From contig CAKQCV010000054.1 of NCBI GenBank assembly GCA_934217675.1, forward strand, positions 1-16,203: a DNA stretch of 16,203 nt. Direction: 5' to 3'. The notes beneath the pieces are model-generated. The model had not been told where the DNA came from. It searched no databases and saw only the letters and a list, made by a program, of their open reading frames with translations. Each line of letters begins with the position of its first letter. Position 1 is the first letter of the stretch. Below are positions 1 to 7,372 of this stretch, piece after piece. The position numbers were made by a program, and so were the translations under genes. Source of the stretch: an uncultured Prevotella sp. GTDB taxonomy: Bacteria; Bacteroidota; Bacteroidia; Bacteroidales; Bacteroidaceae.

Positions 1-43
1 TCTCTGCAATGCGCCAAGTTATGTCATGGATTTTAGTTGTGCA

Positions 44-75
44 CGAGAGGTTCTTCTTTCGTAAAAAACCTCTCG
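44..75. repeat. Short perfect inverted repeat
   Basis: Seen directly: CGAGAGGTT at 44-52 is the exact reverse complement of AACCTCTCG at 67-75, giving a 9-bp stem with a 14-nt loop. Neither strand has a clean T-run after the stem, so a rho-independent terminator is not well supported. It lies downstream, in the minus direction, of the tRNA-Leu remnant. Related GCGAGAG motifs occur on the other side of that remnant at 275-284 and 299-308. Its role is unknown; it could be a transcript 3'-end structure or part of an element border. Confidence 0.45.
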
Positions 76-157
76 CCCCTCCAGCGTTCCCAGAAAATGG
101 AACACAAAGGGAAATTTCAAAATTATTCGAATCAACGAACAATTATAGGCTTTTCGA

Positions 158-234
158 TGCCGCCGACGGAGGTCGAACCCGTACTCTGTCTCCAGAAAGG
201 GATTTTAAGTCCCTCGTGTCTGCCAGCCTTCGGC
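158..234 (-). pseudogene. tRNA-Leu(UAA) remnant with truncated 5'/D-arm region
   Basis: Read on the minus strand, this contains a perfect 5-bp anticodon stem (AGGGA/TCCCT) around a CTTAAAA loop with anticodon TAA. A leucine-type long variable arm follows (TCTG-GAGA-CAGA), then a T-arm with loop TTCGACC, then the 3' acceptor strand CGGCGGC and discriminator A. The 5' side is defective. The sequence GCCGAAGGC precedes the conserved D-loop text TGGCAGACAC, so the acceptor has two A-G mismatches and the 5' half of the D-stem is missing. The total is 77 nt, against roughly 84-89 nt for normal tRNA-Leu. No CCA is encoded. A strong promoter lies about 100 bp upstream at 330-358. I read it as a tRNA remnant or attachment-site duplicate rather than a working tRNA. 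A tRNA with an unusual D-arm cannot be fully excluded. Confidence 0.7.
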
Positions 235-329
235 AAAGTCAATTTTCATTCGTTGCATCGTTTGATTTTTCATTGCGAGAGAGATTTTTCCTTCGTGAGC
301 GAGAGGGATTCGCACTTTTTTATAAGATG

Positions 330-358
330 ATAGTATCACATTTTTTGCCCCATGTCAA
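330..358 (-). promoter_or_regulatory. Strong sigma-70/sigma-A type promoter
   Basis: On the minus strand a consensus -35 box TTGACA (353-358) is followed by exactly 17 bp and a -10 box TACTAT (330-335). A TGTG just before the -10 resembles an extended -10 element. The predicted start is near position 322. It faces the tRNA-Leu remnant at 158-234 and anything beyond the left edge of the window; no protein gene lies between. Confidence 0.7.
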
Positions 359-737
359 CCATGTAAAATTGTTTCATCTTGTCGTGTTTAGTCTTCGGAG
401 CGTCCGGGACCCGGGGCTTCCGCCGGGGGCGTTTGCCCTGCCCAGATGCGCTCCTCAGGGTGGGGTGTGATGAGGGGTGGATGATAGTTTGATTGGTGTA
501 CTGATGGGTTGGCTTGGACGATGCGGTATTTCTGATTTTTGAAGAGTACTTATGAAGCGATTGAAGTTGTTTTTGATGTGCTGATTGCCTTTGATATCTC
601 CTTATCTGTACCGCTCGATTGCTTTGCCTGTGCTCTCCCCTGCTGTCCATTTGCTAAAATTTCACCGGAAGTGATTTTGAGGGGTGAAGTTGGAAATGAG
701 GTTATTTTTGTTTGATATAAAACAATCTTTCCATTAT
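359..737. other. Intergenic stretch without a credible gene
   Basis: This stretch lies between the terminator of the small coiled-coil gene and the promoter at 330-358. Short minus-strand frames exist (336-650 and 550-747), but they lack a ribosome site, have low-complexity basic composition, and one starts inside a terminator hairpin. The only structure I can support here is the GC-rich inverted repeat at 397-454. Confidence 0.5.
397..454. repeat. GC-rich hairpin-forming element
   Basis: Seen directly: GGAGCG at 397-402 is the reverse complement of CGCTCC at 449-454. They enclose a very GC-rich stretch with internal self-complementary runs (CCGGGACCCGGG, GCCGGGGGC). The base composition contrasts sharply with the AT-rich flanks. 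It lies just upstream of the minus-strand promoter at 330-358. It could be a dispersed palindromic intergenic element, a structured RNA read from upstream, or leftover DNA from a higher-GC background; nothing here decides between these. Confidence 0.4.
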
Positions 738-781
738 AAAACCGCATGGATGGGATTTTGTAACTACACCCACACGGTTTT
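738..781 (-). terminator. Rho-independent terminator after the coiled-coil gene
   Basis: The arms 767-781 and 738-752 form a 15-bp stem on the minus strand, with a few G-U pairs and a 14-nt loop. It begins AAAACCG and ends CGGTTTT, so an A-run and a T-run flank the GC pairs as in bidirectional terminators. It lies 15 bp after the stop codon of the gene at 796-1128. The T-tract on the minus strand is short (TTTTAT), so efficiency is uncertain. Confidence 0.65.
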
Positions 782-795
782 GGATTTTGAAAAGA

Positions 796-1128
796 TTATT
801 TCAGCTTTGCGAGGATCTCATCTGCACTGACACCACTGGCCAACAGCTTTTTCAGCACGGATTCCGCTTCTGCTTTTTTTGCTTCTTCTGCAGCTTTGGC
901 GTCTGCCTTTGCTTTCTTAGCTTCCAGTTTAACAATTTCCTTGTCGATGGATTTCAGCGATGCCTTCTTTTCTTTCAAGTCAGCTTTCAGAGAATCAAGG
1001 TTAGCGGTGATAGATGCAATTTCAGCAGAAAGTGCTTCCTTTGCAGACTGCTTTTCTGCAATCTGTGTTGCTACATAATCAGCCGTCATCGTCTTGGGCT
1101 TATTCTTGCTACCTTTAGGACGTGGCAT
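796..1128 (-). CDS. Small AT-hook-like coiled-coil protein, function unknown
   Basis: This is a 110-residue, highly charged protein. Residues 1-12 (MPRPKGSKNKPK) are basic and resemble the AT-hook minor-groove DNA-binding motif (core RP flanked by K/G). Residues about 20-92 are Lys/Glu/Ala-rich with heptad-like spacing and should form a long coiled coil. Residues 93-110 (KKLLASGVSADEILAKLK) look like a short terminal helix pair. There is no signal peptide or membrane segment. The start is supported by AAGGAG 8 nt upstream of the ATG. The gene has its own promoter (1150-1178) and terminator (738-781), so it is a single-gene unit. From memory, small proteins opening with RPKGSKNK recur in Clostridia, but I know of no assigned function. 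A nucleoid-associated or silencer-like role is inference only. Confidence 0.8.
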   Translation of the reverse strand: MPRPKGSKNKPKTMTADYVATQIAEKQSAKEALSAEIASITANLDSLKADLKEKKASLKSIDKEIVKLEAKKAKADAKAAEEAKKAEAESVLKKLLASGVSADEILAKLK

Positions 1129-1149
1129 AAAGTGTTCTCCTTCTTTATA

Positions 1150-1178
1150 TTTATAGTATATTTAGTATAACACTGCAA
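1150..1178 (-). promoter_or_regulatory. Probable promoter of the coiled-coil gene
   Basis: On the minus strand TTGCAG (1173-1178) and TATAAA (1150-1155) are separated by 17 bp. The predicted start falls just upstream of the AAGGAG ribosome site of the gene at 796-1128. The interval is very AT-rich and has alternative -10-like hexamers (TATACT), so the exact boxes are less certain than the presence of a promoter. Confidence 0.5.
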
Positions 1179-2193
1179 GAAAGAGAATTCAACATCAAAG
1201 TCCCCTACCTTTTATTTCAAGCAAAGCACTATTTACAGAACGTATCTTTTAAGTATAGGGACTTGATACATAATCCATGATCCAATAAAAGAGGCGCTGA
1301 CGAAAAACATCCAAAATACAAACGTAGCAACTGGATATATACCTTCAAATTTTGCAGGTGTAAACTTCAAGAACTTATACATAAAATTGATAAATACTGG
1401 ATGAATCAAATACACGCCAAAGCATAGCCTGTCTATGTTCCAAACAAATTCCACTTTTGTGGTTGTTAATCCAATAAAAAGAACAAAAACAGTAATCGCT
1501 AAAGATGCAATTATCGGAGAATCATAACTCAGAAGATTCATACACTCTGGATAATGGTATATACTTTCAATCGCAATTGAAACTATCTCTAAGGCGAGCA
1601 GTATCATAAAAAATTTTTTCTTCTTCAAAAGATGAGATTTAGTATAAATATATCTTCCTGCTAATACATAGAAAACTGTAAATCCAGTAATCGGGATTCC
1701 AAAAGCAATAGTCATGCCTGAAATCTTATCAATCCACTTTACGACAAAGCAAAAGAGGAAAGTTACACCTACCGAATAAAGCACAGCGTTATCATCAGAA
1801 TTGTTTACAAATGCTTTTAATATTGGCAATATTAAATACAATCCGATCAACGAATACAGATACCACAAATGACTCCAGCTATCTCCGTTAATTACATTTA
1901 TAATAGCTTCTAAAACAATTTCAGCGTTGATGGTTTTTACATTAAGCACAATTTCTAATATTGAAAATGGTACGCCAAATATGAACAACGCCAAAAGAAT
2001 TCTCTTTACATATTTATTAACACAAATTCCAAATGTAATCTGTCGGCTAGGGTCAAGAAGCAAAGTCCCACTAATCATCAAAAATACCGGGACTGCCCAA
2101 TTCATCAAAAGATTATTTGTTGTAAAAAATATTACTTGTTCCTCTGTAAGCGAAAACTGTGTGCTGTTATTTGAAAGCGTATTATTGGTATGT

Positions 2194-2199
2194 AAAAAA
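2194..2199. repeat. Homopolymer run (A6/T6) at the second frame offset
   Basis: Six A on the plus strand, six T in the coding sense. Before it, the minus-strand frame reads RIAATLAVVF, the expected first helix. After it, the family-like text LHTNNT is in the next frame. Seven T (or four) would join them as AVVFLHTNNT. Homopolymers are both mutation-prone and a common sequencing-error site. Confidence 0.65.
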
Positions 2200-2240
2200 C
2201 AACCGCCAATGTTGCTGCAATTCTTAAAAGGGAAAGATCC

Positions 2241-2312
<72 letters not shown>

Positions 2313-2354
2313 CTAAATTATCCATTTTATTCTCCCAATCGTCAAGTCTAAGTA

Positions 2355-2611
2355 TTATGCATCTGTCATCTTGATTGGACACACCCTTATACACCGATAA
2401 CAGCGCATACATTTATTATTTGTAGACATTCTTTGTCCTTTATCATAGCGATAGCATTTGGGGACAAATTATATAATAGGCCACACCTCTTCAGAAAGGA
2501 ATCAAAAAGATCAGCAAATTTGGAGGAAGATTTACTAAGCAAGGCGGATTTTCTTTTAGTCTTTCTACACATAAGATCAAACCTGCCGTGAATTATTTGT
2601 TCCTCGGGCAT
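2355..2611 (-). pseudogene. Possible broken remnant of a small Fe-S protein
   Basis: Two overlapping minus-strand frames look like one broken gene. The first starts at ATG 2611 and reads ...KFADLFDSFLKRCGLLYN. A second frame, open from about 2475 to the stop at 2355, reads FVPKCYRYDKGQR and then a perfect CxxCxxCxxxCP [4Fe-4S] ligand pattern before ending in KMTDA. One extra base at the TTT run near 2475 would fuse them into a protein of about 85 residues. It lies between the Fe-S protein gene (2641-3801) and the acyltransferase. GGGAG sits about 13 nt upstream of ATG 2611, which is a poor distance. I do not recognise the family; a fragment of a ferredoxin-domain protein is the simplest reading. 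A 24-residue ORF alone (2355-2429) is also possible. Confidence 0.35.
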
Positions 2612-2640
2612 CTATCTATTAAGGCTCCCTATAATTTTCC

Positions 2641-3801
2641 TCAATTATCTTTCACAGATATTCCGTATTCAGCCCTTACCCCCCTATAAATTTTCATCAT
2701 AATTAGAACTTTTTTTATTTCTTGCTTGATGCTCTTCACAAAACAAGTCTTCCAAATCATAGAATTGAAACTTTTATTCTTATGAATCCCATCTAAAAAT
2801 ATATCTCTTTGTTTTGTCAAAACTGATGGTGCTAGTAGCTGATGGTTATTTTGTTGTGCCAGATTTAAGTCTACTGGATGCAATTCAACATTTGCCCTTT
2901 TCAGAATCTGTTCACCTTTTTCTGTTTGACATAGTGCAAGAGAAATCCCCTTTTGCTGCTCATCAATCGGCAACTCACTTCCCCACGAATCTCCAATTGT
3001 AATATCAGAAATGCGGTTTAATTGTGCATATTTGCATCCATAACAATTTTCTGTATAAAACAGTCCACCCAAAAAGCCAATCATGTATGAATCCAATACG
3101 CCTTTGGCTCCAACACTTTTATAATCATTCTCTTTACTTTGCTCAACTTGAAAATGATCTTTCCGGCGGAAGCGAATAGCAGAAAGCGAATTCAACTCTA
3201 CTTTATGCTCTTTCAAAAACAATTCCAATAATTGTGGTGCAGGTGATCCATGACATATCAAATCAATCGTATATAAATTTTCTTTTAACTTATCACTCAA
3301 AAAATTCTGTACACCTGCGACATGACAAGGCAACCCAATAAACAGAACTTTGCTTCCAGCTATTAACTTTGCTCTCACTTCTTTATATATGCCAGCCGGA
3401 TTACTCTTTACATATTTAGAGCCGGCCATTGCGTTTAGATCCGCCTCAGTTTCAAACGCTCTATATTTAAACGTTCCTTTTTCAAAAGCACATGTAAAAA
3501 CAGTTCCACCACGCTCTATAAAGGCTCTTGATATTTCCGTTGCAAATCCACCAGAAGCGCATTTTTTTCTGGTCATTTCATTTTTTGACCATCCCTGATA
3601 CCAACTCATCGGCTTTTGGGGTAACACAGGATTATTTATTTGACATACCTTATTACACGCTCCACAATTGACACACATCGAATCATTTATTTCTGCGTTA
3701 CACGATTCTATTGTAATGTGTACATTTATGGCTCTTTTTGCGCATATATCTGCACACGCCATACAACCTGTGCATTTATTCAATTCACAAACTGTTCTCA
3801 T
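2641..3801 (-). CDS. Coenzyme F420 hydrogenase/dehydrogenase beta-subunit-like Fe-S protein of the EPS cluster
   Basis: This is a 386-residue protein. The N-terminus holds two ferredoxin-type [4Fe-4S] sites: Cys10/13/16/20 (CTGCMACADIC) and Cys43/46/49/53 (CVNCGACNKVC). The rest matches the FrhB/FdhB N and C domains, with landmarks KCASGGFATEI, FIGLPCHVAGVQNFL, DLICHGSPAP and ITIGDSWG. Two further cysteines lie in the motif ENCYGCKYA. The family is redox-active in methanogens and F420 users. Homologues in EPS loci of gut bacteria are commonly annotated this way without a known substrate, and the natural cofactor here may be a flavin rather than F420. The start has GGGGA 7 nt upstream, and the ATG overlaps the stop of the pyruvyl transferase gene (ATGA), so the two are translationally coupled. 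It is likely soluble, as no membrane segment is visible. A role in reductive or pyruvylation chemistry on the polysaccharide is inference. Confidence 0.88.
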   Translation of the reverse strand: MRTVCELNKCTGCMACADICAKRAINVHITIESCNAEINDSMCVNCGACNKVCQINNPVLPQKPMSWYQGWSKNEMTRKKCASGGFATEISRAFIERGGTVFTCAFEKGTFKYRAFETEADLNAMAGSKYVKSNPAGIYKEVRAKLIAGSKVLFIGLPCHVAGVQNFLSDKLKENLYTIDLICHGSPAPQLLELFLKEHKVELNSLSAIRFRRKDHFQVEQSKENDYKSVGAKGVLDSYMIGFLGGLFYTENCYGCKYAQLNRISDITIGDSWGSELPIDEQQKGISLALCQTEKGEQILKRANVELHPVDLNLAQQNNHQLLAPSVLTKQRDIFLDGIHKNKSFNSMIWKTCFVKSIKQEIKKVLIMMKIYRGVRAEYGISVKDN

Positions 3802-4886
3802 TTATTATTCCCCTGCGTTAAAAGATTCAAATACTGGATTGACCGTTCACGATACTTTTTGATGTTCCTGTTTATGTCATTAAAGTTGATTTGCGGTATT
3901 ATCACTTGTTCCTTTACCACCCTATCTTTCACTTCATGCGCCCCCAACACATCAATCAAGTCATTCATCCTTGAATTTCCTTTGTCATCTTTTTCAAAGA
4001 GAATAACTGGTCTATTAAAAATCATAGAAAATGAAAGGCCATGGAAAGAGTTTGTAACAACACATTCCGCATGACTAATCAAGTAAAGGAATTCTTCTGG
4101 TTTACAGTTCCAATAATAGTGATCCGTCTTATTTAGTACATCTTCCCAGAACGTATTCACCGACAGGACTTTATATCCATATTTTCGTGCTAATTCTTTT
4201 CCGAATTCAAATATTTTTTTCTGCCTATTGAAAGCATAAATCAAAATATATTTTCCATTTGGCAAACTATGCGGTCTTTTTGAAAGACTTCTCCATTCAT
4301 TCTGTTCCAGAAGATACACCGGGTCTGATACAACTTGAATACCTTGCAAATCTGCAGTCTCAAGTATTTCCTTTGCAGATTTTTCCCGTAAGGATATATA
4401 GTCGAACTGTGCCAACTTTTTCTTCAGAAAATTCAGCTGCTCACCTTTCAAGGAATCCATCCCAAGGCTTGCAGCATACGATGCTTTTATTCCTTTTTGG
4501 GCAAAATCCAAATAGAAAACATCATCCTTCCCGTTCGGCAAATTAAAATTCCAAATCTGATCACTGCCTGCAATAAACAGGTCCGCCTCACTCTCTGATT
4601 TTTTGATTTCTTCGTAGGTTTTATATTCCACAGTCATTGGAACATATTCCTTTAAGAAACCATAAAATACTTTTTCTGATTTATAATTGTCAGGAATTCT
4701 AATTACTTTTCTCAGCGCCAATTTAAGTTTGTTCTTTGTTTTCGTTGAACCTTTATAATACCAAGGTCTATAATTAAGTACCTTTGCATCATTTCCCTGT
4801 GCATTAAGAAACTTGCACAGCGCATACGTTTGAAGAACCGCACCATAATTATAGGCATAATGACACGTTATGATTTTAATGTCCAT
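3798..4886 (-). CDS. Polysaccharide pyruvyl transferase family protein
   Basis: This is a 362-residue cytoplasmic enzyme of the PF04230 family, which attaches pyruvate from phosphoenolpyruvate as a ketal to a sugar of the repeat unit. Landmarks are the N-terminal HYAYNYGAVLQTYAL, AGSDQIWN (about residues 106-113), YAASLGMDSL, SLREKSA, VVSDPVYLL and the C-terminal VTNSFHGLSFSMIFNRP. The length fits the family. I chose ATG 4886 over the adjacent GTG 4889 because AGGA sits 7 nt before the ATG but only 4 nt before the GTG. It follows a 258-bp gap with a hairpin, so it may have its own promoter, though I could not find convincing boxes. It overlaps the next gene by 4 bp (ATGA), and the pair recurs in EPS loci, suggesting joint function. 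Confidence 0.9.
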   Translation of the reverse strand: MDIKIITCHYAYNYGAVLQTYALCKFLNAQGNDAKVLNYRPWYYKGSTKTKNKLKLALRKVIRIPDNYKSEKVFYGFLKEYVPMTVEYKTYEEIKKSESEADLFIAGSDQIWNFNLPNGKDDVFYLDFAQKGIKASYAASLGMDSLKGEQLNFLKKKLAQFDYISLREKSAKEILETADLQGIQVVSDPVYLLEQNEWRSLSKRPHSLPNGKYILIYAFNRQKKIFEFGKELARKYGYKVLSVNTFWEDVLNKTDHYYWNCKPEEFLYLISHAECVVTNSFHGLSFSMIFNRPVILFEKDDKGNSRMNDLIDVLGAHEVKDRVVKEQVIIPQINFNDINRNIKKYRERSIQYLNLLTQGNNK

Positions 4887-5033
4887 CACAAATTCCTCAT
4901 TAATAACATTCTCTCTAACTCAGCAGCATAACTTAATACTACTTTTGTCTTCATTGTATTTCTGCCGCAATAATGGTATATTGTGTTGCCTACTGCTCAC
5001 CACGTAGAGGTATACAATAATTCGAGCAGCATA

Positions 5034-5068
5034 GCCTGTGTATCGAAACACACAGGCATATTTTATTT
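5034..5068. terminator. Hairpin in the gap between the epimerase and pyruvyl transferase genes
   Basis: GCCTGTGT (5034-5041) and ACACAGGC (5050-5057) form a perfect 8-bp stem with an 8-nt loop. On the plus strand it is followed by a T-rich tail (ATATTTTATTT), a terminator shape. On the minus strand, the direction of the operon, the stem is followed by TATGCTGC, so it would terminate poorly. It may attenuate the operon or only mark an RNA processing site. The rest of the 4890-5147 gap shows no gene. Confidence 0.5.
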
Positions 5069-5147
5069 ACTCACTGCAATGATTTCTTAAAAATATTAGC
5101 CAATATTTTCTTTGGTCGATTTATGGGAGTGCAGCATAAATTATAAA

Positions 5148-6143
5148 TCATCCTTCAATATCACGAGTCGATTCAGCTTTCTGCATTTCCTTCTTGAAAT
5201 CCTGCAGCATGTCTAAATAATTATATTGCGGTTTGTATCCGAGTTCTTCCACCGCTGGTGTAATATCCATAACATACTGTGGTGCATTTGGCTTGTCAGG
5301 TCGCATAACAATCTCAGACTTTCTGCCATCTTCGCCGAAGACCTCAACCATTCCTTTAATCTGATCCAAAAGTGACGTTCCGATGCCTGTTCCTACATTG
5401 TAATATCCACACGGTCTGTCAACAAAGAGGGCTTTGTAAAGCATCTGGCAAAAATCCTTGACATAAACCATGTCTTTTACACGGCTGGAATCTCCCCATA
5501 TCTCAATAGGCTCACCGGCTCTTGCTTTGTCGATCAATAGGCGATAACCAATTTTTCTTTGAACCCCATCGACATAAAATGTATCCACTGGAGAATACAG
5601 ATAAATTGTGGGCAAACGGAATATAAACCTCTTCAGTCCGTATATTTGGTGATAGTTTTCAATCATATCTACCGCAAAATTTTTCGACATAACATAAATT
5701 GTATGGTCGCTCGTAAAACTAAACTTACGTGGTAAATCCACGGTCAGCAATGGATTTTGTTCACCGTAATCCTTTATGTCACCAAAACTTTGTGCGAAAA
5801 GAATCCTATCCGCATTATTTACTCTGCAATATTCAAGAATATTTAGATTGCCAGTGATATTAACATCAATATACTTATAGGGATTATAACCTTTCATTCT
5901 CGCTGGCATTGCGCCAGCAAGATCAACCACAGCATAGACATCTCCGGGTAATTTAGAAAACTCTTCTTTCTTTGTAATATCAACCCTATAATACGGAACT
6001 CCAAATTGTTCAAAATAGTGCGTCTCACGGGTTCCTGTTGCAACAATCTGATATTCGTCGCCCACATAATGCTCCAAGAAGTACTTGACAAAATACTGCC
6101 CGGTGTCTCCACTTGCGCCAAAAACAACTATTTTTTTCATCAT
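5148..6143 (-). CDS. NAD-dependent epimerase/dehydratase (extended SDR family)
   Basis: This is a 331-residue Rossmann-fold nucleotide-sugar enzyme. The N-terminal cofactor motif GASGDTG (residues 9-15) fits GxxGxxG. The catalytic Tyr150-x3-Lys154 (YVMSK) and a likely Ser119 (AQSFGD) are present. YNVGTGIGTSLLDQI near residue 250 matches the YNVG element of sugar epimerases. It would convert an NDP-sugar by epimerisation, dehydration or reduction; the sequence does not reveal the exact substrate. The start has AAAGGAC before a double ATG (6143 and 6140), and the first is used here. It lies 16 bp after the ATP-grasp gene, clearly in one operon. The C-terminus ends with a charged tail (EMQKAESTRDIEG). 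The hairpin at 5034-5057 follows it. Confidence 0.88.
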   Translation of the reverse strand: MMKKIVVFGASGDTGQYFVKYFLEHYVGDEYQIVATGTRETHYFEQFGVPYYRVDITKKEEFSKLPGDVYAVVDLAGAMPARMKGYNPYKYIDVNITGNLNILEYCRVNNADRILFAQSFGDIKDYGEQNPLLTVDLPRKFSFTSDHTIYVMSKNFAVDMIENYHQIYGLKRFIFRLPTIYLYSPVDTFYVDGVQRKIGYRLLIDKARAGEPIEIWGDSSRVKDMVYVKDFCQMLYKALFVDRPCGYYNVGTGIGTSLLDQIKGMVEVFGEDGRKSEIVMRPDKPNAPQYVMDITPAVEELGYKPQYNYLDMLQDFKKEMQKAESTRDIEG

Positions 6144-6159
6144 AAAGTCCTTTCCATTA

Positions 6160-7359
6160 TTACGCCAATTTTACTTTAACATACTTGCTTTGGTTTCCGA
6201 GAACTTCTTCAATCCGCTCTTGGCTCTCAAATTTGAGCACCAATGTGCCGATTGCTTCATTGGCAGCTTCAAAGCCTCCAACAGGTGTACCTTCTTCAAT
6301 CCAAAGATCACGTTCCACTACATTCGTTGCAATCTCATCCGAAATCCAAAGTTCTTTGAATACGCCCGATTTATCGCTATGGAGAATGATTTCCGCCCAA
6401 CAGCCATCATACGGCTTCTGGGTAATATCATCCACAGGCAGACCAACCGAATACTTGACCATATTGGTAATCATGTCTACACCAGTTGCATAGCGAAGAC
6501 ACTCTGACAAACGATTACCACCGCCGCGCGGAGATAGCTCCATGATGTATGCCTTACCATCCGTTCCTTCACGGGTTTCAATATTGTAGACGGCAGTCTG
6601 CATCCTCAAAAGTTTCAGCAAACGCTGAATTTCATTTTTCAGTTCTTCCTGGTGTGCTGCCGTCATAGACGACGGCCAGCTATAAGCTGCAGGAGTATAG
6701 GGGTTCTTTGCTTCGCGATCAAAACGCTGGCAGTTAAAAGACACAAATTTAAGTTCACCCTCAACGGAAAAGCTGTCCGTGTCAGATGAATAGCCTTGCT
6801 GCGTGATAAAGTCCTCGATGATAAACTCGTCCGAATGGGAATACGAAAGCGCATATTGGATGCTTTTCTTTAAGTCTTTCGGATTGTCAACGCGGGTGAC
6901 CCCTTTGCTGCCGGCAGAATCAGTCGGTTTTACGATAACCGGCCAGTGGAACATCTCAACATCTTTGAGTGCATCATCCACATTTTTATACCCCTTTGCA
7001 GTCGGAACTGTGAAACCATTTTTCGTCAGAAACTCACGGAATTTCCCCTTGTTTTGCAAAATACAAACTGATTCATAAGGGCCGACATTCGGTAGGCCCA
7101 TCTGCTCAGCAACATATGCGGCCGTAACAACGCCCGGATCACAAGCAAAGGACATAATGCCATCAACATTGCGTTCTTTCGCCGCCTCAAGAGTCTTTTC
7201 TTTATCAATAATACTCACATTGACATATTCATCTGAAAACTTGTGTGCGATATTATTCGGAAGATAATCTGCGGTAATCGTATAGATTCCAAGCCGTTTT
7301 GCAGCTTCTATTACCGGGAGAGCATAGCGAGAGCCTCCCAAAATCATCAGCTTTTTCAT
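6160..7359 (-). CDS. ATP-grasp family ligase
   Basis: This is a 399-residue ATP-grasp protein of the carbamoyl-phosphate-synthase-like/PurK-like type. The N-terminal Rossmann-like part starts KKLMILGGSRYALPVIEAAKRLG. The ATP-binding lysine and glycine loop is at 143-154 (VKPTDSAGSKGV), and the metal-binding segment MELSPRGGGNRL includes Glu274 and Asn282. Such enzymes activate a carboxylate as acyl-phosphate and join it to an amine or thiol. Placed 13 bp after the aminotransferase gene, an attractive but unproven job is amide coupling of an amino acid or other acid to the amino group made by that transaminase. GAGGAGGG lies upstream of the ATG. It is not purine biosynthesis by context. Substrates cannot be read from the sequence. 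Confidence 0.88.
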   Translation of the reverse strand: MKKLMILGGSRYALPVIEAAKRLGIYTITADYLPNNIAHKFSDEYVNVSIIDKEKTLEAAKERNVDGIMSFACDPGVVTAAYVAEQMGLPNVGPYESVCILQNKGKFREFLTKNGFTVPTAKGYKNVDDALKDVEMFHWPVIVKPTDSAGSKGVTRVDNPKDLKKSIQYALSYSHSDEFIIEDFITQQGYSSDTDSFSVEGELKFVSFNCQRFDREAKNPYTPAAYSWPSSMTAAHQEELKNEIQRLLKLLRMQTAVYNIETREGTDGKAYIMELSPRGGGNRLSECLRYATGVDMITNMVKYSVGLPVDDITQKPYDGCWAEIILHSDKSGVFKELWISDEIATNVVERDLWIEEGTPVGGFEAANEAIGTLVLKFESQERIEEVLGNQSKYVKVKLA

Positions 7360-7372
7360 CTTTCTGCCCTCC

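Noticed and set aside
9..470. Plus-strand ORF of 153 codons at the left edge
   Set aside because: It is the antisense of the tRNA-Leu remnant (the GGRTRTLSPERDFKSLVSAS text is a familiar translation of tRNA complement) and has no ribosome site.
336..747. Overlapping minus-strand ORFs of 104 and 65 codons
   Set aside because: No ribosome site and biased low-complexity composition. One starts inside the terminator stem and the other runs through the GC-rich hairpin into the promoter.
1233..2108. Acyltransferase starting at the TTG/ATG near 2108 as a complete gene
   Set aside because: It would lack the first membrane helix, which is readable just upstream in another frame, and there is no ribosome site at that point.
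4923..5139. Three copies of GCAGCATA(A/G) spaced about 104 bp apart (4923, 5026, 5131)
   Set aside because: Short, imperfect and not linked to a promoter; chance occurrence is plausible, so it was not called as an operator array.
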